Of a DNA stretch of 64,000 nt, positions 34,923 through 44,485 are shown piece by piece (positions within the stretch are counted from its first letter, which is position 1; each line of letters begins with the position of its first letter). This DNA comes from JBMNIZ01 sp050951405 (GTDB lineage Bacteria > Bacillota > DULZ01): NCBI GenBank assembly GCA_050951405.1, contig JBMNIZ010000014.1:62001-126000 (forward strand). The letters are read 5' to 3'. Under the pieces are notes generated by a model, which did not search any database, had not been told where the DNA came from, and worked only from the letters and a program-made list of their open reading frames with translations. The position numbers and the translations under genes are program-made.

Positions 34923-37145
34923 ATGAGAAGGAACGCATTTCTTCTACGGATTGTGCTATTTTTGGTTTGTTCTTTTTGCTTATTGACCAACCCGGTTGGA
35001 GCCGTCCCCGCCAACCAGGGACAGGTTGTCATGTTGATCGTGGATAATATTAGTTACGATGATATTGTTCAGTATGGAGGGGTTCATTTATATCATCTTT
35101 TGGAAAACGGAGCTCTAGGGCTGGCCAATACTAACTCTGGTGGTTCTTATCTGGACGCCAATTCTTATGCAACGATAGGAGCGGGTAACTATGCGGTCTG
35201 TTCTTCCTTTGGCATCTATGCGGGGGGATATCATGATCATTATTCGCGTGAACCTGTCAATATAGTTTATTTCCGCAATACGGGAAGAGAGATGCTGGAA
35301 GGGAATATCAGTAATGTGGACTTGCCCAATTTGGAGAGAATAAATCGGAAGCTTAACCATCCGATCAAAGTCGGTCTTCTCGGCTCCTTGCTCCAAAGAA
35401 AGGGATTGAAAACAGCCGTAATTGGCAATGAAAATACCAGATTGGAAGAAACTGAGGTCCGGGCTGCTTTGATCACCATGAATGACCAAGGGGTTACTAA
35501 TTATGGCCGGGTGGACGGGGGCTTGTTAAAAGAGGATCCGGCCAGCCCTTTTGGCTTAAAAACAGATTATGAGCTTCTTTTTCAAACTTATAAAGAAATG
35601 AAAGAAAAGGCTCATTTTATTGTTATTCAAACGGGAGACACCCACCGTTTGAATAAGTACCATTACTTTTCAGATGAAAGACGAGCAAACGCCAAGAAAT
35701 GGATTTTCCAGGAAGTGGATCTTTTTCTGGGCAGACTATTGGAAACCTTGGATGACCGATCTCTTTTCTTATTTGTTGTGCCTTTTCCTTCGTCGGAGGA
35801 TATTCAACAGGGGAAAAAGTTAACGCCCGTTATTGCTTACGGTCAAAAGGTGCCGAAAGGGCTTCTGACTTCAAGCACCACTAAAAGGGATGGCCTGATT
35901 ACCAATACGGATTTGGCGGCAGAAATAATAAGTTTTTTTCAAATAAATAGAGATCTTTCCATGACAGGACATCATTTTCAGTACAGGGAATATGAAAAAG
36001 CTTTGGAGTTTGTTAAGAACCTGGAAAAGATTACCGTCTACAATTATAAAAACAGGCCCGGCTTGGTCCGAGCTTTTATCACTTTTATTATAATAATCCT
36101 TTTCCTGTCCATCGTGGTGATCAATTTGTGGAAGGATGGTCTTGTTTATCTCAAACCTTTTTTGACGGCAGTTATGATTATTCCCACCACATTTCTGGTG
36201 ATACCTTTGTTCCAGGTATGGGACTACCGCTCATTTGTCCTTCTTTTTATCCTTTTGACCGCTGTCTTCAGTATAGCTGTGTGCCTTTACCTAAGAGACA
36301 GTCTCAGCATTATCATCCCCACGCTAATTTCCCCGGTGCTTTTAATTCTTCTGGATACCTTTCTTGGAAATCCATTAATGAAGGTTTCCATTTTGGGTTA
36401 CGATCCCATTGGCGGGGCCAGATTTTACGGCATCGGCAACGAATATATGGGTTTTTTGTTGGGTTCAACTATCATCGGCAGTGCCGCTTTGGTTGATAAA
36501 TATCGGCAGCACCGGAAACATTTGAAGCTGGCCAGTGTGGGCATTTTCTGTGTGGTGCTTTTTACTCTGGCCATGCCATTTCTGGGAACTAATGTTGGGG
36601 GGACAATGGCGGCCTTTATCGGCTTCGGCACGGCTTCCTTGTTGATGTTTAAGCAGAGGATAAGGAAAAAAGACCTGGCGGTTTTAGTCCTGCTCCTTTT
36701 GATCTTTCTAGTCTTTTTATTCATTTATGATGGTATGCGGGGGATGGAAAGCCGGTCACACATCGGTCAGACCAGCTCCTTGATCCAAGAGAGCAGTCCC
36801 ATGGTGTTGTTGCAAATTTTCAAGAGAAAACTATTGATGAATTACAAGTTGATCAGATACAGTACCTGGACGTTGGTTTTACTCGCTGTAATCATTGTAC
36901 TGGCAATATTGTTCCGCTGGCCTCTGGGGATATTGAAAGAGATTTTCCGACGGCATACATACTTGTATTATGGCTTTATTGCCGGGCTGGTTGGCACCAT
37001 CGCTGCTTTTGTCTTCAACGATTCGGGAGTTGTTGCCGCCGCCATGTCCATGATTCCGATAGGCATTTCCTTGATCCTCATGTGCGTAGATGAAGTGTCC
37101 GAGCAAAATTTTCGCAAACAAGCTGCCCATGACTGTTTAGGATAA
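34923..37145 (+). CDS. Large membrane protein with alkaline-phosphatase-superfamily extracellular domain
   Basis: About 740 aa. A signal peptide (M-R-R-N-A-F-L-L-R-I-V-L-F-L-V-C) leads an extracytoplasmic domain to about residue 375. This shows AlkP-superfamily features: V-V-M-L-I-V-D-N-I (metal Asp), S-Y-A-T-I-G-A-G with a candidate Ser/Thr nucleophile, and Q-T-G-D-T-H-R-L-N-K (metal Asp/His). A C-terminal half with about ten helices follows, including G-I-G-N-E-Y-M-G and G-T-N-V-G-G-T-M-A-A loops. Possible roles are a phosphatase or a phosphotransferase acting on a lipid-linked glycan. The latter is inferred only from the divergent steA/GT operon. In-frame ATGs exist at 34890 and upstream, but 34923 gives the best signal peptide and fits the promoter. 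Confidence 0.75.
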   Translation: MRRNAFLLRIVLFLVCSFCLLTNPVGAVPANQGQVVMLIVDNISYDDIVQYGGVHLYHLLENGALGLANTNSGGSYLDANSYATIGAGNYAVCSSFGIYAGGYHDHYSREPVNIVYFRNTGREMLEGNISNVDLPNLERINRKLNHPIKVGLLGSLLQRKGLKTAVIGNENTRLEETEVRAALITMNDQGVTNYGRVDGGLLKEDPASPFGLKTDYELLFQTYKEMKEKAHFIVIQTGDTHRLNKYHYFSDERRANAKKWIFQEVDLFLGRLLETLDDRSLFLFVVPFPSSEDIQQGKKLTPVIAYGQKVPKGLLTSSTTKRDGLITNTDLAAEIISFFQINRDLSMTGHHFQYREYEKALEFVKNLEKITVYNYKNRPGLVRAFITFIIIILFLSIVVINLWKDGLVYLKPFLTAVMIIPTTFLVIPLFQVWDYRSFVLLFILLTAVFSIAVCLYLRDSLSIIIPTLISPVLLILLDTFLGNPLMKVSILGYDPIGGARFYGIGNEYMGFLLGSTIIGSAALVDKYRQHRKHLKLASVGIFCVVLFTLAMPFLGTNVGGTMAAFIGFGTASLLMFKQRIRKKDLAVLVLLLLIFLVFLFIYDGMRGMESRSHIGQTSSLIQESSPMVLLQIFKRKLLMNYKLIRYSTWTLVLLAVIIVLAILFRWPLGILKEIFRRHTYLYYGFIAGLVGTIAAFVFNDSGVVAAAMSMIPIGISLILMCVDEVSEQNFRKQAAHDCLG

Positions 37146-37312
37146 GGAGCATCCGGTGGCAAAGCCAATCAATTAATGGAAAAAATGCTGCAAAAATAGC
37201 TGGATGGCAAGATGGATTGGCTGAAATTAACAGGGATGAGCAGAATGAAAAGCCCGGAACAAGAAAACACTAAATATGACCGGAGCACACCACCAGGAAA
37301 GGGGAGCATCCC

Positions 37313-37558
37313 GTGAAGCCATATATCAGGAAAAAATCTGATTTTATCGGAGGAAATCCCATTGTTGATTATAATCAGGCTGGAATTGTTACGGTCAAGG
37401 ACGGGGAGAAGTATAAGATCGCTGTGGAGATGGATCAAGACACGGTAGTATGGTTGGAGCAGATAGAAGACCGCCGCGCGGTGGATGATTTAGTCAGGGG
37501 ATTAGTCGCCAGGGTTCCCGAGATCCGGGAGCAATTTGCCGGCTGCCGGCCTGACTAG
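37313..37558 (+). CDS. Small protein of unknown function
   Basis: An 81-aa product beginning M-K-P-Y-I-R-K-K-S-D-F-I-G-G-N-P-I-V and ending in an acidic helix (E-D-R-R-A-V-D-D-L-V-R-G-L-V-A-R-V-P-E-I-R). No signal peptide or membrane segment. The GTG start has GGGGAG 9 nt upstream and codon use looks like the neighbours, so it is probably real. The segment A-G-I-V-T-V-K-D-G-E-K-Y-K-I-A-V-E-M looks like a small beta sheet. A terminator follows. I do not recognise the family. Confidence 0.6.
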   Translation: MKPYIRKKSDFIGGNPIVDYNQAGIVTVKDGEKYKIAVEMDQDTVVWLEQIEDRRAVDDLVRGLVARVPEIREQFAGCRPD

Positions 37559-37575
37559 GCAAAAATGGTTGATAA

Positions 37576-37606
37576 AAAGGGGCCTTTGCGGATAAGGCCT
37601 CTTTTC
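37576..37606 (+). terminator. Probable intrinsic terminator before priA
   Basis: AGGGGCCTT and AAGGCCTCT arms flank TGCGGAT and are followed by TTTT. Confidence 0.6.
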
Positions 37607-37646
37607 ATTTGTCCGTCGGGTTTTTCTTTCTGCTTTGGTATATTTC

Positions 37647-37655
37647 TGATATAAT
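37647..37655 (+). promoter_or_regulatory. Extended -10 promoter element upstream of priA
   Basis: TGATATAAT: extended -10 TG plus a perfect TATAAT (37650-37655), 65 nt before priA. No good -35 hexamer is visible. Confidence 0.5.
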
Positions 37656-37720
37656 ATGTTTAGCGTCACAAAAAGCTTTTGCCGCGAAAGAGGGGTGACG
37701 TTTTAGGGGGGTTTTACTCA

Positions 37721-39958
37721 ATGGATCAATCTACCGCCTATGCCCAGGTGGTGGTGGAAATAGCTGATCGGAAGCTGGATCGCCCCTTTCACTATTCCAT
37801 TCCCGATGAAATGCAGGGACTGGTCCGGCCGGGAGTAAAGGTGCAGGTTCCTTTTGGATCCAGGGATTTGGAAGGATTTGTTATCGAGATTTCTTCTCAA
37901 GCTCCGGTGGATAAAATCAAACCCATTTCCCGAGTTTTGGAAGGGGGACCTTCCATTAGTGCAGATCTTCTCGCACTGGCCAAATGGATGGCCGGTTATT
38001 ATATGTGTCCCTTAGTTACTGTGCTTCAGGCCTTTTTGCCTGGAAAAGGACAGGCCTTTACCGCTGCCGGGGAAGAATGGTGCTCCCCGGCTGCCCTATT
38101 AACCGAAGAAGATAAAGACAGAATTCGGAGACGGGCTCCCAAACAGGCCTTGATCCTGGATCTTTTGGGAGAAGGAGATCTGCCGGTTAAAGAGCTCTGC
38201 AGGTTGGCGGAGACTGATCGGAGGCCGCTTCGTTCATTAATTGAGAAAGGTTTAGTCAGAACTTATCTGCATCGATTTCCGGAAGAACCAGCCCAAGCAG
38301 ATACTGGAACTATGGGGCAAAGGCCCGTACTCACCCGGGAGCAAAGGCGTGCTTTGGAAGCAATAGAGGATGCTTTGGGCAAGAACAAACATCAAGTTTT
38401 TTTACTTCACGGTGTAACCGGTAGCGGAAAAACTGAGGTCTATTTGTGTTCCTTGGAGAGAGTAGTGCAGCGTGGTTACCAGGCCATTGTTTTGTTTCCA
38501 GAAATATCCTTGACCACCTATCTGGTTGATCGTTTCCGGGAGCGTTTTGGCAGTGCGGTAGAGGTGCTGCACAGCGGTCTTTCTTTGCGAAAGCGTCACC
38601 AGGCCTGGCACCGCATCCAAAAAGGACAGGCGTCCATAGTGATAGGAGCCCGTTCGGCGATTTTTGCACCGGTGCAAAAATTAGGCTTGATCATTATTGA
38701 TGAAGAACACGAAAATAGTTACCAGCAAGAGGTGAACCCCAAATATCATGCCCGGGAAGTGGCCTTGTATCGGGGCTTATTGAACCGGGTTCCGGTGATA
38801 CTGGGCAGTGCCACTCCGTCCCTGGAAAGTTATTTCCAGGCCCAACAGGGAAATTACCGGTTGCTTGTCCTAGCCAACAGAGTGGAGAAACGGCCGCTGC
38901 CAAAAGTTCGGTGTCTTGATTTACGCCGGGAGTTACGGGAAGGCAATGCGGGAATTTTTAGCGACTTGCTGCGGGAGAAGATGGAAGACTGCTTTGAACG
39001 GGGTGAACAGGTAATCCTCTTCTTGAATCGGAGAGGATACGCTGGCTTTTTGATCTGCCGTGATTGCGGATATACAATTAAATGTAAGAAATGCGATGTG
39101 TCTTTAACAGTCCATGCGGGGCAAAAAGTACTGAAGTGCCATTACTGCGGTTACAGTAGATCTTTGCCCGGGAACTGTCCCCACTGCGGCAGTTCCCGGA
39201 TCAGGCCTTGCGGCATCGGTACGGAAAGGGTGGAAAGGGAGGCAAGAAACTTATTCCCCACCATCAGGCCGGTGAGAATAGATACTGATACCACAAGCCG
39301 TAAAGGCGAGTATGAAAGAGCTTTAGGTCTTTTTCAGAGCGGGAAGGCCCATTTAATGATTGGCACTCAAATGGTGGCCAAAGGCTTGGATTTTCCTAAT
39401 GTGAGCTTGGTAGGAGTTATCCTGGCGGACTTGACCTTGAACTTTCCTGATTTTCGTTCCCGGGAAAGGACTTTTCAATTGCTGACCCAGGTAGCAGGCC
39501 GGGCCGGTCGGGGCCATCGTCCGGGAGAGGTAATCATTCAAACTTTTAATCCGGAAGATCCCACCATCATGAAGGCGGCTTCCCATGATTACAGGAGTTT
39601 TTATCAAGAAGAAATTGAGTTGCGCAGGCTGCTGGGGTACCCACCCTTTTGTCATCTTTTAAGAATTTTGGTCACGGGAGATAAAGAAGAATCCTGTGCT
39701 GCTGGTTGCCGGGAGATTGGGGCGCGGGTTCATTTCTGGAAAAACAAATATGGGTTGAAACTGGAGATATTAGGTCCAAGCCCTGCTCCCTTGGCAAGGA
39801 TAAATAATCGGTATCGCTGGCAATTGGTGCTGAAAAGCGAGGATTTGGATCTGATGCGGAAATTGGTAGAGGCCGTCTTGCGGGGATTGGCCGGGGAAAG
39901 CGCCTTGCCACGAGGTATTCATTTGAGTGTGGATGTGAACCCGATAGGCATGCTGTAA
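37721..39958 (+). CDS. priA: Primosomal protein N' (PriA helicase)
   Basis: A replication-restart helicase (about 745 aa). N-terminal 3' DNA-binding domain, then Walker A G-V-T-G-S-G-K-T-E near residue 233, Walker B/DEAH I-I-D-E-E-H-E near 328, and motif III G-S-A-T-P-S. The zinc-binding insertion has eight cysteines (C-R-D-C-G, C-K-K-C, C-H-Y-C-G, C-P-H-C-G). Motif VI is Q-V-A-G-R-A-G-R. The ATG at 37721 follows AGGGGGG; the frame is open upstream to 37679 but that part is not homologous. It heads the priA-def-fmt run. Confidence 0.97.
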   Translation: MDQSTAYAQVVVEIADRKLDRPFHYSIPDEMQGLVRPGVKVQVPFGSRDLEGFVIEISSQAPVDKIKPISRVLEGGPSISADLLALAKWMAGYYMCPLVTVLQAFLPGKGQAFTAAGEEWCSPAALLTEEDKDRIRRRAPKQALILDLLGEGDLPVKELCRLAETDRRPLRSLIEKGLVRTYLHRFPEEPAQADTGTMGQRPVLTREQRRALEAIEDALGKNKHQVFLLHGVTGSGKTEVYLCSLERVVQRGYQAIVLFPEISLTTYLVDRFRERFGSAVEVLHSGLSLRKRHQAWHRIQKGQASIVIGARSAIFAPVQKLGLIIIDEEHENSYQQEVNPKYHAREVALYRGLLNRVPVILGSATPSLESYFQAQQGNYRLLVLANRVEKRPLPKVRCLDLRRELREGNAGIFSDLLREKMEDCFERGEQVILFLNRRGYAGFLICRDCGYTIKCKKCDVSLTVHAGQKVLKCHYCGYSRSLPGNCPHCGSSRIRPCGIGTERVEREARNLFPTIRPVRIDTDTTSRKGEYERALGLFQSGKAHLMIGTQMVAKGLDFPNVSLVGVILADLTLNFPDFRSRERTFQLLTQVAGRAGRGHRPGEVIIQTFNPEDPTIMKAASHDYRSFYQEEIELRRLLGYPPFCHLLRILVTGDKEESCAAGCREIGARVHFWKNKYGLKLEILGPSPAPLARINNRYRWQLVLKSEDLDLMRKLVEAVLRGLAGESALPRGIHLSVDVNPIGML

Positions 39959-39976
39959 AGGAGGAAAAGAAAAAAG

Positions 39977-40424
39977 GTGGCAGTTTACCAGATCGTGAAA
40001 ATAGGAGATCCGGTGTTGCGGGAAAAAGCCAGAGAAGTGCCTAAAGTAACCCCGAATATTGAAAAGCTTTTGCAAAACATGGCCGATACCATGTATGATG
40101 CAGAAGGAGTAGGCCTTGCCGCGCCTCAAATAGGCGTCTCGAAAAGGGTGATTGTGATCGATATCGGGGAAGGCTTATTGGAATTGATCAATCCGGAGAT
40201 TTTGGAGCGAGAGGGGCAGGACAGGCAGGTGGAAGGCTGCCTAAGTGTTCCTGGAGTTCAGGGAGAAGTGATTCGCGCCTACCGGGTGAAAGTGAAAGGT
40301 TGGGATCGTAAAGGCGAGGAGAAGGTCATCATCGGAGAAGGATTATTGGCCCGGGTTCTTGCAGCATGAAATCGACCACTTGGACGGTGTTCTTTTTGTT
40401 GATAAAATAGTGAAGGATAGCTAG
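39977..40424 (+). CDS. def: Peptide deformylase, frameshifted near the C-terminus
   Basis: A metalloenzyme that removes the N-formyl group from nascent proteins. Motif 1 G-V-G-L-A-A-P-Q-I-G (about residue 45) and motif 2 E-G-C-L-S-V-P-G (about 87) are intact. Motif 3 is present in a shifted frame. Removing one T at 40359-40360 gives V-L-Q-H-E-I-D-H-L-D-G and continues to the TAG ending at 40424, about 148 aa in all. As written the frame stops at 40369, before the metal-binding His pair. An indel error is the likely cause. GTG 39977 start. Confidence 0.92.
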
Positions 40425-40441
40425 CGGGGGCGGTGGGTTAA

Positions 40442-41403
40442 TTGAGAATAGTTTTTATGGGCACCGGGGAATTTGCCATTCCCAGTTTGCGGGCCATTGA
40501 TGCTTCCTCTCATTCTCTGGTGGGGCTTGTCACCCAACCGGATCGGCCTAAAGGCAGGGGGCGGCTTCTTTCCCCACCCCCAATAAAGACAGTTGCAGAA
40601 GAGCTTGGCTACCAGGTTTTTCAGCCCGAGAAAATCAAGGATGAGGTTGCACTGAGGCAGATCCGATCATGGCAGCCGGATGTGATTGTAGTCGTAGCTT
40701 ACGGCCAGCTTTTGCCCAGGGATATTTGGAGATTCCACCCCGGGGTTGTATCAATGTTCATCCTTCACTTTTGCCCAAATACCGGGGCTCCGCTCCCATT
40801 CACCGGGCGATTATCAATGGAGAAGAGGAAACCGGGGTGACCACCATGTTTATGGCGGAAGCACTGGATGCCGGTGATATTATTTTGCAGGAAAGGATTC
40901 CCATCGATCCCCAGGCCACTGCCGGCATTCTTCATGACTTGCTGGCGGATAAAGGTGCAATGTTATTGATGCGCACTCTGGATTTAGTGGAGAGAGGGGA
41001 AGAACCCCGGCTGCCCCAGGATGAACTGCTGGCCACTTATGCGGCTCCTCTAACCCCGGAAGATGGAAAGATCGAATGGTCCAAATCGGCTGTTGCCATC
41101 GGCAACCTGGTGCGGGGTATGAACCCGAGGCCCGGAGCATATACTAGCTTCCAGGGTAAAAGGTTGAAAGTCTGGGAGGGGAAACCGGTTGCCATTCCTG
41201 GCGGGGCTGGATCTTATCCTCCGGGATCGGTGCTGTCATGCCCGGAGGTCGGGGAATACTGGTAAAGGCAGGAGACGGTAAGGGGCATTTTGATCACCAA
41301 ACTGCAGATGGAGGGAAAAAAAGCCATGTCTACCGCCGCTTTTTTGAAGGGCAATCCAATCCCGCCGGGCACTGTTTTGGGAAGTGTCGACCGTGAAAAC
41401 TAA
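40442..41403 (+). CDS. fmt: Methionyl-tRNA formyltransferase, multiple frameshifts
   Basis: Formylates initiator Met-tRNA (about 315 aa expected). Frame 1 (40442-40840) carries I-V-F-M-G-T-G-E-F-A and the formyl-binding region. A T missing in the TTT at 40725-40727 moves the protein to the frame with N-V-H-P-S-L-L-P-K-Y-R-G-S-A-P-I (catalytic loop) and the C-terminal domain. Further shifts near 41,240 and 41,284 are needed to reach the conserved end F-L-K-G-N-P-I-P-P-G-T-V-L-G before the TAA at 41403. At least three indels, probably assembly errors. Confidence 0.9.
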
Positions 41404-42199
41404 AAAACGATTGTTTATTGCCCTGTTGGTGTTAAGTCTGCTGCTGCTGGGAGGGCTGGTTTTTTCCGGCTGGTTTTTGTTAAGCCATCGGGACCTTTGG
41501 GTTAACCAACTGCTGTTGATGGCACTGGCAGCTGTGATTGTCGGATTCTTGGGAGTGATCGCTTTCGGCATTTTCTGTCTGGTGCTTACCTTGTGGAGTT
41601 CAAAAGCAATGCCTATCTTGTATAATATAATGATTCTGGCTACAAATATGCTCTTTTCCCATAGCTTTGTCCCTAGGGCAAGCGGTGGGCTTTGACAAAG
41701 AAAAGATCCGGGCTTCTTTTGTGGCGGTCAATAACCAGCTGGTGCATAATCGGGGACTGAAAGTAGATCCCGGAGACATATTGATTTTGGCCCCTCATTG
41801 CCTCCAGTGGAGCCAGTGTCCCCATAAAATCACCGTGGACGTGAACAACTGCCGCCGCTGCGGCCGGTGCCCCATCAGCGATTTGCACCGTCTGGCGGAG
41901 ACCTATGGTGTGAGGTTTGCCGTCGCAACGGGGGGCACCCTGGCCCGCAGTTTTGTCAAGAAAGCACCATCCTCGAGCCATAGTGGCCGTGGCTTGCGAG
42001 AGGGATTTGACCAGCGGAATTCAAGATGTCAATCCCCTGCCAGTGATGGGGGTCTTGAATACCCGGCCAAACGGCCCCTGCCATAATACGGATGTGGATG
42101 TGGTTGAGGTGGAAATGTCCATCAGGGAGATATTGAGCGGAAAAAGGCCGGTCGAGCCTGGTAGCCGGCAAGACAACGACTTTGCCCATACCCCCTAGG
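41384..42199 (+). CDS. DUF116 family membrane protein, two frameshifts
   Basis: Expected about 270 aa. Two transmembrane helices (residues about 8-30 and 45-70) are followed by a cysteine-rich cytosolic domain: H-C-L-Q-W-S-Q-C-P-H-K and N-N-C-R-R-C-G-R-C-P. The C-terminal segment A-V-A-C-E-R-D-L-T-S-G-I-Q-D-V-N-P-L-P-V ends the domain. These features are typical of DUF116. Shifts at the TTTT 41654-41657 (one T too many) and at the AAA near 41961 (one A too many) join three frames. The gene family regularly sits between fmt and a yugP-like protease in Clostridia. The iron-sulfur-like cysteines suggest a redox or metal role, which is unproven. Confidence 0.85.
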
Positions 42200-42201
42200 G
42201 G

Positions 42202-42232
42202 TTTACAGTTGCGATCTATTCCAGTGTATACT
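42202..42232 (+). promoter_or_regulatory. Possible promoter upstream of the zinc protease
   Basis: TTTACA (42202-42207) and TATACT (42227-42232) with a long 19-nt spacer. The sequence lies in a region of poor sequence quality. Confidence 0.35.
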
Positions 42233-42268
42233 GACTCGTAACTAAAAAGTGCGAGGAGGTTCGTTCAG

Positions 42269-42967
42269 ATGCCGTTCATGTGGTGGGACCCAACCATGAT
42301 TCTCCTCATCCCTGCCATCTATGGTATCTTTGTGGGCGCAGATGAAAGTCCAGGGTGCTTTTGCCAAGTATTCCCGGGTGATGTCTTCCAGCGGCCTGAA
42401 CGGGGCGGCGGTGGCCCGCCAGTTGCTGCATCAAGGCGGGCATTCATGATGTGGAAGTGGAGATGATCGGGGGCAATCTTGACCGACCATTATGATCCCC
42501 GGCAGAGGAAGCTGCGCCTGTCCCAGCAGGTCTATGGCAGCAGTTCTCTGGCTGCTCTGGGGGTGGCGGCCCATGAAGCCGGTCATGCCATTCAGCATCA
42601 TACCGGCTATTTCCCTCTGGAGTTTCGCAACAGCCTTGTTCCTGTGGCTTCAATCGGTTCCAACCTGGCTTTTCCCTTGTTATTATTAGGGATATTTTTA
42701 GGTGCGCCGGATTTGGCACGTCTTGGGGTATATGCTTTTACCTTGGTGGTCTTGTTTCAGTTGGTTACCTTGCCGGTGGAGTTTAATGCTTCTTCCCGGG
42801 CGATAGCGCTGTTGGAACGGGGGGGCTTTATCAGGGGCAATGAAGTGGCAGCCACTCGTAAGGTGCTTAATGCCGCTGCCTTGACTTACGTAGCTGCAGT
42901 GCTGGTGGCTGTGGTGAACCTGCTGCGGCTGCTCATTATTTCCGGTATGTTAAGGAGAAACGATTGA
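42269..42967 (+). CDS. YugP-like neutral zinc metallopeptidase, frameshifted
   Basis: A membrane zinc protease of about 230 aa. The start M-P-F-M-W-W-D-P-T-M-I-L-L-I-P-A with AGGAGG upstream is a family hallmark. The active site H-E-A-G-H-A-I-Q-H is near nt 42570, and two to three helices follow. Three indels are inferred from the protein path: a T missing near 42330, a G extra near 42436, and a T extra near 42480. Correction gives the continuous W-A-Q-M-K-V-Q-G-A-F-A-K-Y-S-R-V and later I-G-G-N-L-T-D-H-Y-D-P segments. Substrate unknown. Confidence 0.88.
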
Positions 42968-44383
42968 GAAGTGATGAGAAAATGAGTTCCTCCCCGGGCC
43001 GAAAGCAAATCAGCTCCCGGAGGGCAGCCTTGGAAGCGTTGCTGGCCATAACGGAAGGTGGGGCCTATAGTAATATGGCCTTGAAAAGTCAGCTGACACG
43101 TGGCAGCTGGACTGATCAGGAACGGTCTTTGCTCACGGAGCTGGTTTATGGTACGGTCCGGGTGATGAATACTCTGGATTGGTCCTTGGGACATTTCCTG
43201 AAAGGCACTTTGGCGGATTTGCCGGCACCCATCCGCAATGTTTTACGCCTGGGAGCATACCAGATTTTATATCTGGATAAGATTCCCGCCAGGGCGGCTG
43301 TTCACGAGAGTGTTGAATTGGCCAAGATTTACGGGCATCAAGGGGTAGCTTCTCTGGTCAATGGAGTGCTGCGGACTTTGATTCGGCGACAAGAAGAATT
43401 GAAATTTCCTCTCTCCAGGCGGACCCGGTGGGCCATATTTCTTTGAAGTACTCCCATCCCCGCTGGCTGGTAGAAAAATGGCTTTGGCGGTTTGGCGCAA
43501 AAGACACTATCGCCCTCTGCCAGTATAATAACTCCCCTGCGCCTCTCAGCGTCAGGGTCAACACCCTGAGAATCAGCCGGGAAGAGCTGCAGGACAGGCT
43601 GAAAGAAAAAGGTGTTTGTGACCAGGGCCAGCCGCTGGGTGCCGGAAGGGCTGATTATTGAAAAATGGCAGGGCCTGGAGGGCTTGAGCGGAGTTTCAGC
43701 AGGGGCTGTTTCTATGCTGCAGGATGAAAGTTCCATCATGGTATCCCATGCTTTGCGGCCGGAAGAAGGCTCCCTGGTCCTTGATGCCTGTGCGGCGCCC
43801 GGTTCACTAAGACCACCCACTTGGCCCAGCTGATGAAAAACCGGGGAAGAATTATTGCTCTTGATCTTCATCCCCATAAACTGGCTTTGATACGGGACAA
43901 CTGCCGGCGCTTGGGAGTAGAGATTGTCATGAGCCAGAGTGTGCAGACGCACGCAATGCAGGCTGGAGATAATAGGCGAGAAAAGGTGGATTATGCCCTG
44001 GTGGATGCGCCCTGTTCCGGACTGGGTGTATTGGGACGCAGGGCCGATGCCCGGTGGCGAAAATCCCCGGACCAGCCGGCCCAACTGCCCAGGACTCCAA
44101 TTGGCCATTCTGCAATGGAGTTGCTTCTGCTTTAAAGTCCCGGGAGGAGTCTTGGTCTACAGCACCTGTTCCCTGGCGGAAGAAGAGAACGAGGAAGTGG
44201 TCAAGGAATTCTTGGCCTGCCAACGGTCGTTTTTGTCTGGAGGATTTAACCGGGTCTTGCCCTGTTCCTGGCAGAGGGAAGAAGATTTGCAATTCCGCTC
44301 AGGAGGCGGTTACTGGCAAGTATTACCCCATGGCGCATGGTATCGATGGTTTTTTCCTCGCTCGTTTCCGGAAAAAGAACTAG
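42964..44383 (+). CDS. rsmB: 16S rRNA (cytosine-967) C5-methyltransferase RsmB, multiple frameshifts
   Basis: Expected about 450 aa. An N-terminal NusB-like RNA-binding domain (R-R-A-A-L-E-A-L-L-A-I) occupies 42964-43430. The methyltransferase part shows D-A-C-A-A-P-G (AdoMet loop), D-A-P-C-S-G-L-G (catalytic Cys) and Y-S-T-C-S-L (second Cys). The end is D-G-F-F-L-A-R-F-R-K-K. The parts lie in different frames, with breaks near 43430, 43610, 43806, 44080-44130 and 44230. TTG 42964 follows AAGGAGA. All catalytic motifs survive, which argues for sequence errors. Confidence 0.88.
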
Positions 44384-44402
44384 GAAGGAATTTTGCTGGT
44401 AG

Positions 44403-44422
44403 AGGCCCCCAGGGCCTTTTTT
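44403..44422 (+). terminator. Intrinsic terminator after rsmB
   Basis: AGGCCC / GGGCCT arms with a CCA loop and six T, 20 nt after rsmB. Confidence 0.75.
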
Positions 44423-44485
44423 GGTATGATAATACCTTTTCTTGCCTAATAATAGGAACAGGAAGGGGAGGTGAGGATCAGGTCG

